From assembly GCA_032191485.1 (NCBI GenBank), contig JAVDOI010000011.1, positions 20,323,887 through 20,387,886 of the forward strand: a DNA stretch of 64,000 bases, written 5' to 3'. The notes under the pieces were generated by a model. The model worked only from the letters and a program-made list of their open reading frames with translations, was not told the DNA's origin and ran no database searches. This document shows positions 32,691 to 42,732 of the stretch, in pieces. How positions within the stretch are numbered: the first letter of the stretch is position 1; every line of letters starts with the position of its first letter. The position numbers were made by a program, and so were the translations under genes. Origin of the DNA: Leptoclinus maculatus (taxonomy: Eukaryota > Chordata > Actinopteri > Perciformes > Stichaeidae).

Positions 32691-34100
32691 TTAACCCTTG
32701 TGTTGTCTTAATTTTCTGTATACACCACTTGTCCTAAGGGTAAAAAATGACCCGCCTTCACTCTATACCCCTAAAACAAAGCAGCTTGATTCCATTTTAA
32801 ACCCCAAATCTATTTTTGCATGAAGAAACAACCTGTCATTCATCACACACTTTGTGAATATCTAGGTTTTTCCTCTTCACAGTGCGGAAAGACTGTTTAA
32901 TCGGTGGAATCCACTTCTCCCAGACCTCTTATGGCCGCAAGTTTGTCTGTCACACGTCTTGCAGGTCTTGACTCATGATTATCAAATCGTATCGTTCTTG
33001 AGAAAGTATGAAAGACTTTCAGTGGCATCGTTGCACGGAAAATCGCCCTTCCACTCTCTGCATCCCAAAGACTAGATGCAGCCTCGCCTCGGGACCTAAA
33101 TACACCTGCTAAGATTAGCAGCCCAATGTAGGCACGCAGGTCAAGCTCATCCATCCTTTTCCAGTTGTCTCCATATTTATGGAAACCCTCCAAATTTGTC
33201 ATCGCCAGGATGATTTTTTCTATGGCTGGTGTGATGAACATGCTGAATGTTGAGACGATATCCTGGGCATGGGCAACTGCATGTCTTGTGGGCCCTGGGG
33301 TCATCCTTATGACATTTTGTGTTGCCATCCTGCCCTGGTTGTCATATGGTGACCAGGACCATGTTATTTTTCCGTTCTTTGACAAAAATGTCTCTTTCAG
33401 CGTGGGGGATTTCTTCTTCATCTGAAGATGATTCATCGTGCTCTGGGTCATATTCTTCCCCATCTTCTTCTTTAGATACCTCTTCCTGTTCTAAATCACC
33501 ATGCTCTTGTTCCTCCTGGACATCTGAATAAATCAGATCTAGGACCTGCTGGGCAGTGAAACGTGCACTCATGGCTACAGTAAAGAAAGTACTGGGGGTA
33601 CTGTCATCTGCAGCAGCTTTATAGCCACTGACTGCATTCCCCATTAGTAAACAATGCTTTCAAGAAATGTTTATTCTCTCTGATCTTGTTTGTATTTTGT
33701 CTGTGAACTTAAGTCAGGTGTGGGGTCGTGGAGCGGAGATGCTGCACATTCGTGAGAAAGTTTTCATTTTCCCTGAGTTCAATCAGTTGCACACATAATC
33801 TCAATTTCTTGTGTGTTTGTATGTGTAGGTGAGGTGTGTTTTTTATGGTTTCTGTAGTATGAAAATTATTTTATAACTGCCGGGTCAAAAATGACCCCTA
33901 AGACAAGATTTGTACCCTGTTGGTGTACAGCTTTTATGGAAATATGAACAAAGGCAATGTTTAACTTTTTCTCATGTTGGGGTCATTCTAGTAAAAGTCA
34001 TTGAATTTCAAGTTTAAAATAGATCATTAAGGGGGTTTCCTATGCATAGTTCCACTAAACATAGTGGCGGGTCATTTTTGACCCCTAAGACAGCATATTA
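32691..34100 (-). mobile_element. Internally deleted piggyBac element
   Basis: The left end is TTAA (32691-32694) followed by CCCTTGTGTTGTCTTA, the expected target and terminus of a piggyBac element. The subterminal GGGTCAAAAATGACC-type motifs recur at 32739-32754, 33882-33897 and 34067-34082. The right terminus is eroded after CCTAAGACAGCATATTAC. The coding remnant is described separately. Confidence 0.7.
32897..33644 (-). pseudogene. piggyBac (PGBD-like) transposase, N-terminal part only
   Basis: The N-terminus from about 33570 (MSARFTAQQVLDLIYSDV) is followed by an acidic region, then a frameshift near 33420. The second frame reads SWSPYDNQGRMATQNVIRM, AIEKIILAMTNLEGFHKYGD, LDLRAYIGLLILAGVFRSRG and MPLKVFHTFSRTIRFDN. 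These are standard piggyBac N-terminal blocks. The frame stops after DKLAAIRGLGEVDSTD, so all three catalytic aspartates and the C-terminal Cys-rich domain are absent. About two thirds of the protein is deleted. Confidence 0.8.
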
Positions 34101-34348
34101 CATCAAAGATGTTTTATAGCGAAGATCACAACATAACTCCCCCCAAAAACCGCAATTTTCGCCCAAAAGCGACAAGTTTGCAGGTATGAAAATAGATTAT
34201 TTTACATAGCACTTACATCAGGATAAACTAAGTAATTAGTTTAAAAAATTATCAAAATAATTCTGCATATTGCACTATTGAGTCAATTATTATCAGGGAA
34301 AATTCCTTAACCGCGACAGTGTTGGGGCAAAGTATAAACAGGAGCCGC

Positions 34349-35153
34349 TAACGCTGGACTGGTTTGTTGACTAGTTACTGCGCATGTGCGCCAAAAATAA
34401 GTTCGCTGAATTCAGGTTTCAAAATAAAACATGTATTTAATAACAAATGCAATCTGAATTAACTATCGATAGTAAAATGCTCTCGAGAACAGCTTTCACA
34501 CACACTCCAAACAGGAAGCTTGTTACCTGAAGGACGAAATGTAAGGAAGAGACTGAAATAATCATTTGAATCTCCTTTCATAGTCCGTAAAATATCTGTC
34601 TCAAATTCTATTGGCCTAAATCCAGCTGACTCCTCCTAGCCTTAGTCAGCTGACTCCCTCGTCGTCTCCTATTGGTCTCCGTCTGTAGCTCCTCCTTCTT
34701 GGGTTCCTCTTGGGTCCTCGCTCTAATCCTGGTGTCCTCTGTTAAAGCCCGACTTAAAATCCTGTCTATCCCTATCGACTATTCTTACAGATTAATACAT
34801 TTATTAATAATACATCCAATAATTGTCTCTTATGGTTCCACTCCTATAGTAAACATATTGTAAACACACTCTACACTAGATAAGTATTCTGGTACTTCCT
34901 GATACTTTGACACTTTTTACAAGCATATGTGCGGCATTTCCACGATGCTTCCTATACATGGTTCAACACTCCTATACTCATTCTGTAAAGATAATACATC
35001 TCATAGATAAATATATTGCAACACTTTAACCCATCGTAACATTCTTATTATTTTGACACTTCTATTCACCATAAGAGGTGCTAATCATCATACTAAACTA
35101 ATTCTAATACTAAAATCCCACTAATTCTATCTTTAATACTGAAATCCTCCACA
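34349..35153. repeat. Repeat R, copy 2
   Basis: The longest copy in the window. Shared landmarks: TTTGTTGACTAGTTACTGCG at the left, CTATCGATAGTAAAATGCTC, CAGGAAGCTTGTTACCTGAA, and CTGAAATCCTCCAC at the right. Compared with copy 1 it has an extra segment near 35055-35130. Confidence 0.75.
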
Positions 35154-35312
35154 ACAGCCCTACATCACTATCACTGTAACTCCAAGTGCCCATTTGTGCA
35201 TTGTGTAGTGTTTGCATCTTTGGTCAATTGGCAAAATTGGACAGCATCATTTTGCATTTTTACAATAATTTTGTGTGTTTGTGCCCTCACCTAGGGCCTT
35301 GAAGTGAATCTA

Positions 35313-36085
35313 AAAAGAGTGTCTGCTTAAGTGCCTGGTTGTGTACCTTGGGGAAGATGAGGACGACCTTATCAAGGAGTATCTGGTAAGTAGTTTTGCA
35401 TTAATCACTTAAGCTTTAGACAAGATAAAACATTAAATATTTAAACTTTCAAGGTTATACATGTTATGTTGTCCTATAAAAATAATCAGGCTTATTGTAC
35501 ATAATTATTGTGGAGTTCTCTGTCCCCAAGTGGTCCTTAACCAACAGTTTTTTTTACTAAGGTATCTGTGCTGGTTTGTATTTGTAATGTGTCGCTGGAC
35601 CATATTAAAATATTGTAATTACAGTGCGAAATATTTAGCCTGGACATAAAATGTATAGTATATTAAAATATTTCACTGAGGTAAAGTGGCACAGTGAAAT
35701 AATTAAAAAAGAAAACAATGTTTTTTTTGTCACAGCAGATGTTATATTTTTTTGGAGGATATCTTTTATTTATAACTTCTGTGAATGCTGTACATGTGAT
35801 AATGTCACATTTTTGCTATGATAAAAATATTTGGAAGAGCTGCTATCTATCTGCTGGACTTTGCAAGTTGTTACAATTTCGCATTACTAGACCTCCAATT
35901 GATTTGTTTGAGATTTGATTTAGAGAATTGTGTAGTTTTTATATTGATACATCAGAAACTGGTTTCATCAGAATAACTTCTTTAATAAGTGTCTTGTCTT
36001 TCATCGGGTTGTTCAGAAGGATGAAGCTGGAACGGAGCTTGAGAGGTGCGAAATGGCAGTTTTTGTCAATAGTAGAACCGTAGTA
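35313..36085 (+). pseudogene. SAMD3-like family fragment 3 (C-terminal exons)
   Basis: A short exon ending at a donor near 35384 reads KECLLKCLVVYLGEDEDDLI then KEYL. A second block near 36016 reads KDEAGTELERCEMAVFV. Both match the C-terminal half of the SAMD3-like family (cf. 48480-49690). The two are separated by about 630 bp of AT-rich DNA that could be an intron or insertion. Confidence 0.45.
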
Positions 36086-36132
36086 GAACTGGGAAACATG
36101 TCAAATGTGTTGTCATCCGGGACGATTTCCTT

Positions 36133-36179
36133 CCCGGATCACCCCGGTTCTCACCTCTTTTTATCCGAGGTGATCCGGG
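36133..36179. repeat. 11-bp inverted repeat around a 25-nt loop
   Basis: CCCGGATCACC (36133-36143) and GGTGATCCGGG (36169-36179) are perfect inverted copies. A hairpin or a MITE remnant is possible. Confidence 0.7.
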
Positions 36180-36273
36180 GACATCTGACTTTCGGTGGAA
36201 CTGGGGCTTTAGAAATGATGACATTGACATGACATTTTTAGGGTTTTGCTTGGTGTATAGATTTTGACACTCA

Positions 36274-36735
36274 ATGTCTGAAAGAGGAGGAAAAACGGAT
36301 TTGGTGGCAAATTTACTGGCAACGCCTTTCTCAAGGACACTTCCAGAAAAGCTGGACATGGTAAGAAAGTTTCAGCCAACCCCACAGCTAGCAGCTCTGA
36401 CCCAGCCAGGAAAAGGATTTGTGCGCCACTTTCAGTCCAGCAACTACGAATGGTATTCCTGGCTGACAGTGTCGGAGAAGTGTTCCCAGCGCATTTTATG
36501 GCTGGGAATGCGTTTTATTTGCGACTGAGCTTCCTGGTGTTTGGAGCTACTCTGGATTTGCTAACCTGAGTTGGCTAACCAAGGCAGCAACAAGACACCA
36601 TAGCACGACAGGACACTTACAAGCTACGGTGCTTTTGAAAACTTTTGGGTAGACCCAAGTGGATCTACAACTCAACGAACACGTTCGCAGGAGGACCTCT
36701 TACTGGAACTGAACCGCACCGATGTTCTGTAAAAC
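36274..36735 (+). pseudogene. hAT (ZMYM1/TTF-finger-like) transposase N-terminal fragment
   Basis: 36274-36528 reads LVANLLATPFSRTLPEKLDM and GKGFVRHFQSSNYEWYSWLT. After frameshifts, downstream codons give GFANLSWLTKAATRHHSTTG and HLQATVLLKTFG-like strings. This is the conserved TTF-type zinc-finger region preceding the hAT core in ZMYM1-like elements (the family assignment is from memory). The core itself is absent. Confidence 0.5.
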
Positions 36736-36856
36736 CGTGTCATTAACTATAAAACTTAACTGTGATACCTGCCAACACCCTGAGTTAACATCTGTATGCA
36801 TTCCTCATGTGCATTTATGTTAATTGAACCACAACTTCATGTTATTTCCTTCACAG

Positions 36857-37430
36857 GGCAGTCAAACACTGGTCCATAAATTGCATGATAAACTGCAAGT
36901 CTTCACCAACTGTCTTGCATGTTTTGTTAAATCTGAACGCAATGCCCAAAGCTCTGGCCACTCTGGACTTTGATGACAAGCTGCTACCTGTGAGAGAGAT
37001 GTATGTGGGACGGGAGGCTGATCGATTCAGATCCACAACACCCTGTGATTACTTAGTAAATTGTGATTAGAATGATTGTTTGGAACATCGGCCAGGCTTG
37101 TATAATTACATGTACAGTAGTGTACGTGTGCCAACTAATGTTGATCTCTGTTTCAGCTGCTGAAGCTATTCCTCCAAAAGGTCTCCACGGCATACAGTAC
37201 ATGTGCAAAATACCTGCCTTGGATCCCGTTGTGAGAGGGCACTCCAAGACTGGGATGGAACTTAAGTTAAGAAGCTGTCTCACATGATGTCACACCTGCT
37301 GCCGACACGCACCAGGAGATCCTGCAGTACAACGTGGACCAAACCCTGCCCACTTTTAAAGAGGGAGAAAATGTGGTGAAATGGTGGTCCTCTGTGTTTT
37401 CTTCTGGGAAATATCCAGGCCTGTGCCAAG
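36857..37430 (+). pseudogene. hAT-like gene, left part, cut by Harbinger-2
   Basis: Frames at 36885-37070 (NAMPKALATLDFDDKLLPVR) and 37160-37287 (YMCKIPALDPVVRGHSKTGM) are unrecognised, but the second leads, after a 1-nt slip near 37275, into THQEILQYNVDQTLPTFKEG and VVKWWSSVFSSGKYPGLCQ. The WW...YP.L pattern is that of the hAT C-terminal dimerisation domain. The codon after Q is interrupted by Harbinger-2 at 37431 and the protein continues at 47985 (AVKSAFSIFHGPLVE). Confidence 0.6.
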
Positions 37431-37612
37431 GGGCCTTTCTCAATACCCAAGTTCACAAGTACGGACTTGTTCACGCACGCATATGTTTAAAGAGCCGGTG
37501 GCGGGAAAAGGGTTGTGGGTTGTAGAAGATTCTTGTAACATATACGTGAATTAAAAAAGAAGAGCGCAAAAAGTAGATATTTGATATAAAACAGTTATTA
37601 TTATATATTATA

Positions 37613-39327
37613 ATGGATCAGACCGGGAAGATTGCGGTTGCGGTCGCGGCCGGTCATCTTTATCAAGAAGCCGAAGAGGAGGCAGCCGAACTCGGGAGGC
37701 GAATCCGTGAAAGACGAGCCAAGATGCGGCGGAGGATGGAGAGGAGACGTGCCTTATTAGCATGTCTCTCTTGCTTTGTAAGTCTGTCTTAACATTACGC
37801 TTTTTTTAAACTAGTCTACCCATTGTTCTTCTTTGTAACCTGTCCTCCCACTTTTAGGTAGACTTGACAGTTTACTTCGTACACCCAAAGAAAAACTAAT
37901 GTAGTTTAATATTGCTTAAAGTTTCGATTTAATGTTTTAGGGAGTTCGTTTAGTTTAATGTCAGCTGTAGCTTCTGCTGCTGTTGAACTGTACTGGTTAT
38001 ACTGGGAGGCATATTTAGTATATCCTATTTCATATTGGATGAAGGAAACACCTCAAAAACAGATTACATAGAAAATACTTTTACATTATAACATTGCTGA
38101 TGTTAACATTTATTGCATGGCTGTTGTAATATTAATATATAATCTATCTAGGCCTAATAAGCTGGCAGGTACAGATATAACAGTATTTAAATATTAAATG
38201 GATTAGCCTATATTCCACATACACACCTACTGTTTGTCTTCTTGGTCCGCAAACGTCAAGAGGTTGATCATCAGTGTGACTGTCCTCGTACCGTTAGATA
38301 CACAAACATCACTATACATTAAATTTAAGAAGTACCTGAACCTCATCTGTGTCTCGTACATCATTAGTCATTAACCAGGACAGACTTCAACAGGACATTT
38401 AATGTGTATGATACAGAGATCATGGAGGCTACAGTAACTTCTGGACTCTGGTAAGATAGGTGTGTGTTTTTACACTGCCTGTCGAGCAATAAAAGAAATA
38501 GAAACCTGAGCACACAGGTCAGATATTAGAGGGACATACTGGTAGACTTCAACAATTCATATTTAGAAATAATTTATTATTATTAGTATTAAATAGTCAA
38601 AACACAAATAGATATACTACATACATTAATGTTACAACAATTAATAAACAATGTTTAAAAAAATATCCTGTTTTTGTTTTTTTAACAGGACCAAAGTCCC
38701 ATGCAGAGATATGCACAATTGAAGGACCATGTCCCGATCCTTGCATTGTTCTGGTCTGAAGCTGACCTAAGACCAGCCTTCAGGCTCTCCAGGAACAGCA
38801 TCAACATGCTGGTCCAGATGCTTCCCCGGCAAAAAAAACATGGGTGGAGCCATGAGGTTGAGGTGCTGGTGACAGTGTACTGGCTTGCCTGTGGAGCCTC
38901 CTACAGGGTCACTGCCGACATCTTTGCCATGCCACTGGCCACCGTTTGCAGGACCGTCCACAACGTCGTGGAGGAAATGATGACTATCATCCATAGAGTC
39001 ATTCATTTCTCCAAACCAGAGGAGATGGAGGAGGTGGGGGCTTTGAAGACACGCTGGCGGTCCATCTTTTTGAGGGGCCTGGAGGTCAAACCTCTGTTTG
39101 CCCCGAAGGTGATCGGTGCCTGCTATGTCCTCCACAACATCTGTGTGGCAGCAGGTGACATCCTGGAGGAGGTGGAGGAGGAAGGCCCAGGCCCAGAAGT
39201 CATCGAGGATGACACTGCTGACAGGAACCTGTCTGGGAACGGGATCCGAGGAAGACTAGCTGCCCAGATTTCGGCTCCCGAAGGACTGCCTGCATGTCTG
39301 GGTCAACATGACTACCGGTACATGTGA
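37613..39327 (+). pseudogene. Harbinger-2 transposase with catalytic core deleted in frame
   Basis: Exon 1, 37613-37777 (55 codons; MDQTGKIAVAVAAGHLYQEA and a very basic RRRMERRR stretch), ends in phase 0 at GTAAGT. Exon 2 starts at 38689 after TTTAACAG and stays open to 39327. Exon 2 has the helix-turn-helix region (RLSRNSINMLVQMLP; VYWLACGASYRVTADIFAMP) up to SKPEEMEEVG. It then jumps in frame to ALKTRWRSIFLRGLEVKPLF and the normal C-terminus ending LGQHDYRYM. Compared with the intact transposase at 44713-46270, about 120 residues carrying both Asp and the Glu of the DDE triad are missing. The product would be a catalytically dead protein of about 263 aa. Confidence 0.8.
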
Positions 39328-39502
39328 ACAGTAAACCTCCCCAGAGGAAGTTATGTCCACTGGAAGAAAATATTGAATTAAGTTGGTGTAAATAACTAGC
39401 TGTAAAAAATAGGACTTTGTAATAGTTTGTTGTTGTAAATATACACAAATGCTTTCAAAAATGATTATCCTGGGTTGAATTTCAAACATAACATTTATTT
39501 AT
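39328..39502. other. 3' intergenic spacer of Harbinger-2
   Basis: Short AT-rich spacer between the convergent transposase and Myb-like genes. No further feature seen. Confidence 0.5.
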
Positions 39503-39670
39503 TTACAGTTTATCTACAAGCTTCTCGAATAGAGAAAGGTATCTCTGCCTCTCTTCTTCTCTCGCCACTGCCTCTCTTTCTCTCTCCTCATCCCTCTCTG
39601 CCTGCTCTTTTAAGTAGTCCAGGAGACCCTCACTGTCCCTCGTCCTCTTCCTGGTGGGCTGGTTGGCACC
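39503..39670 (-). pseudogene. Harbinger-2 Myb/SANT-like ORF, last exon remnant
   Basis: On the minus strand the frame reads RKRTRDSEGLLDYLKEQAER, then a Glu/Arg-rich helix and RYLSLFEKLVDKL stop. It matches the end of the intact Harbinger-1 Myb-like protein (RKRKGEQ ... MDRLFSLLEKIIDK). It is cut at 39670 by an AT-rich insertion starting AAGGTTATTATCG. Confidence 0.75.
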
Positions 39671-40330
39671 AAGGTTATTATCGTTAACGAAAAAACGAAA
39701 ACTAGGAGTGAATTCTTTTTTCGTTAACTGAAATAAAAATAAAAACGAGGCTTTATAAAAAAACGATAACTAACTGAAACTGTATTGTGTCTTTACAAAA
39801 CTAACTAAAATAGAATTATAGAGACAATGTCTTTAGTTTTCGTCTTTGTCAATATATTTCATAGATCAGTGACGTGCGGTGAGGTTCGTGGCTGGTGAAG
39901 CACTGACTCTTTCAGAGTCAGATTTACAAATACATAAACCCAATAGAGTATCTTAAATCACCATTCAATTGGCAGCTTGCACATTGACTACTGGTTGTTT
40001 TTCAAATTAGCATTCTTTACACACACATAGGTAAGGTACATACAGTTGGCAGCTGCTAGCTTGTGATGAACTCCTGTTAATATGTGTGAATATGCACTCG
40101 TGAATATGAACTCTTTCATACGAAGTTGCACAGGCACCTTCTACCTTTTCCCATTATAATTTTAAGAGTTAAATCGAGGAGACTATAACATCAGCTAGAT
40201 AACTAGCTATCATTTCATGCAAATTGAACTCTTCCATTTAAATCGTTTAAGGTTATTAAGTTTAATTAGCTAGCATAGCAACAAGATAACCATAGCAACC
40301 AGGAAACAAAACTTTAGCTGCAATTTAAGT
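39671..40330. mobile_element. Non-coding DNA-transposon-like sequences inserted in Harbinger-2
   Basis: Two pieces: 39671-39865 is rich in CGTTAACGAAAA-type repeats (AAGGTTATTATCGTTAACGA at its start). A second starts near 39872 with CAGTGACGTGCGGTGAGGT, resembling the end of a fish hAT-type element (from memory). No gene. Termini on the right were not found. Confidence 0.4.
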
Positions 40331-40720
40331 TTAATTTCTCAAAATCAGTTCACCAATAAAAAGCAGTCTTGGGTTCAAAGTGATCACAACCACGTGTGTG
40401 ATGTTAAATGGCTTCACATAGACATTAAACAATCCTAAGAGAAATAATGGGAAATCAACGGAGCTGCCCCTGTACGTCCAAAACCAAATTTTTTCTTGAG
40501 GTTCCAAACATTTTAAAAGCAATTTGGCTTTGAATGTGAGAAGTCGATCGAGTTATCTTCTGTCCCGTCGTTTGAAGCATTCCTTTTAGCTCCGGCATTG
40601 GTCTCCCATTATTGATCACTTCACGTTTTGATTGAAAGTCCAGTTTTGAGAAATGTTTTAGCTTAGCAGTAGAATCTTCCATTTTCGCAGTCAGGGTCAA
40701 ATATAAGTGTAGAAGAAGAG
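40331..40720 (-). pseudogene. hAT (ZMYM1-like) N-terminal fragment 2
   Basis: The minus-strand frame 40700-40455 reads MEDSTAKLKHFSKLDFQSKR, then EVINNGRPMPELKGMLQTTG. It is similar in type to the beginning of TTF-finger hAT transposases. No catalytic region follows. Confidence 0.45.
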
Positions 40721-40797
40721 CAACGGCAGAACAAGCATAAACCCGACCGGTGGGCTCTCGCGCGCTCCCTTCATTGAGGCAGAGGTACTGTTTGCCT

Positions 40798-40821
40798 CAT
40801 AGACATGTATATATGTCTATG
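40798..40821. repeat. Palindrome CATAGACAT...ATGTCTATG, intact copy
   Basis: Nine-base perfect arms around GTATAT. A second copy of the same palindrome lies at 40861-40874 and 41373-41382, split by the inverted-repeat element. Confidence 0.85.
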
Positions 40822-40872
40822 GTTTGCCTCCCCTCCGTGCTTTTTCACTGCAGTTTTATGCATAGACATATA

Positions 40873-41374
40873 TACCGTAAATTCCGGCATATAAGCCGCT
40901 ACTTTTTTTCACACGCTTTGAGACTGCGGCTTTTACAACGATGCGGCTAATTTATGGAAGAAGACGCGAACATCCGGGTGTCGGGCACGCAAGAGGAGGA
41001 TCACGGGGCAACCCCTGTAGAGGATGACGACTCTGAGACCCCGCGCGCATCAGACGCGGCCGCGGACACGAGCGTGTCGGCCGCTGAGACGAGCGTGTCG
41101 CCCGCTCTCCCGGGGAGAGCCCGCTCGCGTTCGGGGAGCTGCTCGTCGCCGAGTACCGCAAGAAGGGCCGCGTGGAGTTCAGGAAGATGTTCGAGCTTCA
41201 GACGGGGGCGCGCCTGCAGAGCAGCTGGGGGGTGGTCCCGCACGATGACGTGGCCGGGGACACCTGCGGCTTATAGACAAGTGCGGCTTATTTATGTACA
41301 ATTTATTTTTTCTTTTAAAAATTAGCAGGTGCGGCCTATATATAGGTGCGCTCTATAGTCCGGAAATTACGGTA
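40873..41374. mobile_element. 498-bp inverted-repeat element (Pack-type candidate), TA duplication
   Basis: CCGTAAATTCCGG (40875-40887) and CCGGAAATTACGG (41360-41372) are near-perfect terminal inverted repeats flanked by TA on both sides. Subterminal AAGCCGCTA/TGCGGCTT-type motifs recur at 40890-40950 and 41265-41340. The middle, 40954-41276, is strikingly GC-rich and coding-like, unlike both the ends and the flanks. This suggests a small element that carries a piece of a host gene. Confidence 0.65.
40954..41276 (+). pseudogene. GC-rich coding fragment inside the inverted-repeat element
   Basis: Two open frames. 40954 onward is acidic (EEDHGATPVEDDDSETPRAS). A second, open through 41115-41276, reads SPLAFGELLVAEYRKKGRVE, FRKMFELQTGARLQSSWGVV and ends HDDVAGDTCGL stop within the element's right arm. 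Codon third positions are almost all G or C. The second frame looks like a real conserved exon, but I cannot name the protein. There are no splice sites I trust. A single frameshift would join the two frames. Confidence 0.5.
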
Positions 41375-41383
41375 TGTCTATGG

Positions 41384-42051
41384 TTTTATGTCAGATCAGC
41401 AAGACTAAATAGGTTCTACGCATGCGCTCAACCCAGTTTGTGAGGGATTGCGCAATCTGAGATGAGATGTTTGAACAGGACAGGTGTGGCACCCTGGACA
41501 TTTTAACGGCTACAATTATATGCTGAATTGTTATTGTATTAGTTTGTGTCCTTACCTTGCCCCCCTTACTATTATTTTCTGGTTATTAAACGCTTTGTGT
41601 GACTTATAAACTCACCTACTTTCACCTAAAATAGCTGCAGGGCAATACTCATTTTCCGCCAATAGTTGGCAGTAGCAGGTTTTGGTTTGACTGGCGCTGT
41701 AATTCTTGTCAAAGACAAGCGAGTTAGACCAGCAACGGACAGTAGGGATCACAGATGCAGAGATTCATTTGATACTGTCTTGGTTGTATTCACAGGTGAG
41801 AGAATAAATTCATCTGGAAAAAACTGAATGGGCATTGTAATCATTCAGTGTGTAACACATGCGCAAATTCAGCGATTTTGATTATAAAAATGCTCAAAAT
41901 GATTGGAATCATGCAGAAATTACATTTATAGCACAGATCAGTAGAGAAATATTAATATATGCCTCCCCTGCCCGCACCTCCCTGTCATAGATGTCAATTT
42001 ATTTCATACATAGCCTAAGTCTACTTTAGTACACGACCCTCGCCTGGAATA
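41384..42051. other. No gene recognised
   Basis: Mixed AT-rich sequence. Possible 5' flank of the BED-finger hAT fragment that follows. Nothing else supportable. Confidence 0.45.
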
Positions 42052-42245
42052 ATGGCGGCAAAAGTCGGGAGAAAGCGACAGAGTCCTATTTGGGATTATT
42101 TCGAATATGAATGTGTCGCAAATAAGAGCAAGTGCCTTGCAATGGAAGATGATAAGATATGTGGAGCATTTCTCAATGGAAAAATCCTACAAATCTAAAA
42201 GTGCATTTGAAAAGCTTTCACAAGCAGGCTAATGTTGAGGTTCAA
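42052..42245 (+). pseudogene. hAT BED-type zinc finger, N-terminal fragment
   Basis: ATG at 42052 opens MAAKVGRKRQSPIWDYFEYE, then CVANKSKCLAMEDDKICGAF. After a 1-nt slip near 42178 comes NGKNPTNLKVHLKSFHKQAN. W...F ... C..C ... H....H is a BED finger. It is cut off by repeat R copy 3; no transposase core follows. Confidence 0.6.
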
Positions 42246-42289
42246 GGACCCGTCGATACTGTGGGAGAGCCTCACGTCTGCCGGCCGTA

Positions 42290-42498
42290 ACAAACACTCA
42301 GCCGGTTCAAATTATGATCAATGGTATTTAATTTTACAGAAGTTAAAGCAATTGCAAAGTGAATCACACTATGTACACTATCGATAGAAATATGATCCGC
42401 GGAAAAGAGTTCACACACGCTCCAATCAGGAAGCTTGTTACCTGCAGGATGGAATGTGATGAAGTGGAAGAATGATTCCTTTGAATCTCCTTTCATAA
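42290..42498. repeat. Repeat R, copy 3, left part
   Basis: Carries the R landmarks (CTATCGATAG, CAGGAAGCTTGTTACCTG, GAATCTCCTTTCATA). It is interrupted by Harbinger-1 exactly where copies 1 and 2 read TTTCATAGTC. It continues at 46485. Confidence 0.8.
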
Positions 42499-42732
42499 GC
42501 TGTGTCCCAATTCAGGGTCTGCATCCTTCGGGGGCTGCATTCGTAGACCGGTTGCGTCACAGCGTGGCGACTAGGCTGTCCCAATTCGCATGTTTGTTGA
42601 AGACTCCTTCAAATGCAGCCGACGAACGCAGCCTTCTGCACCCAGATTCGGAGGATACATCTGATGGAGACTTCGTGGCCCAGCATATCCCAAGATGCAT
42701 TGCGTGCCGGTGAAGATTTTATTTTATCAAAC

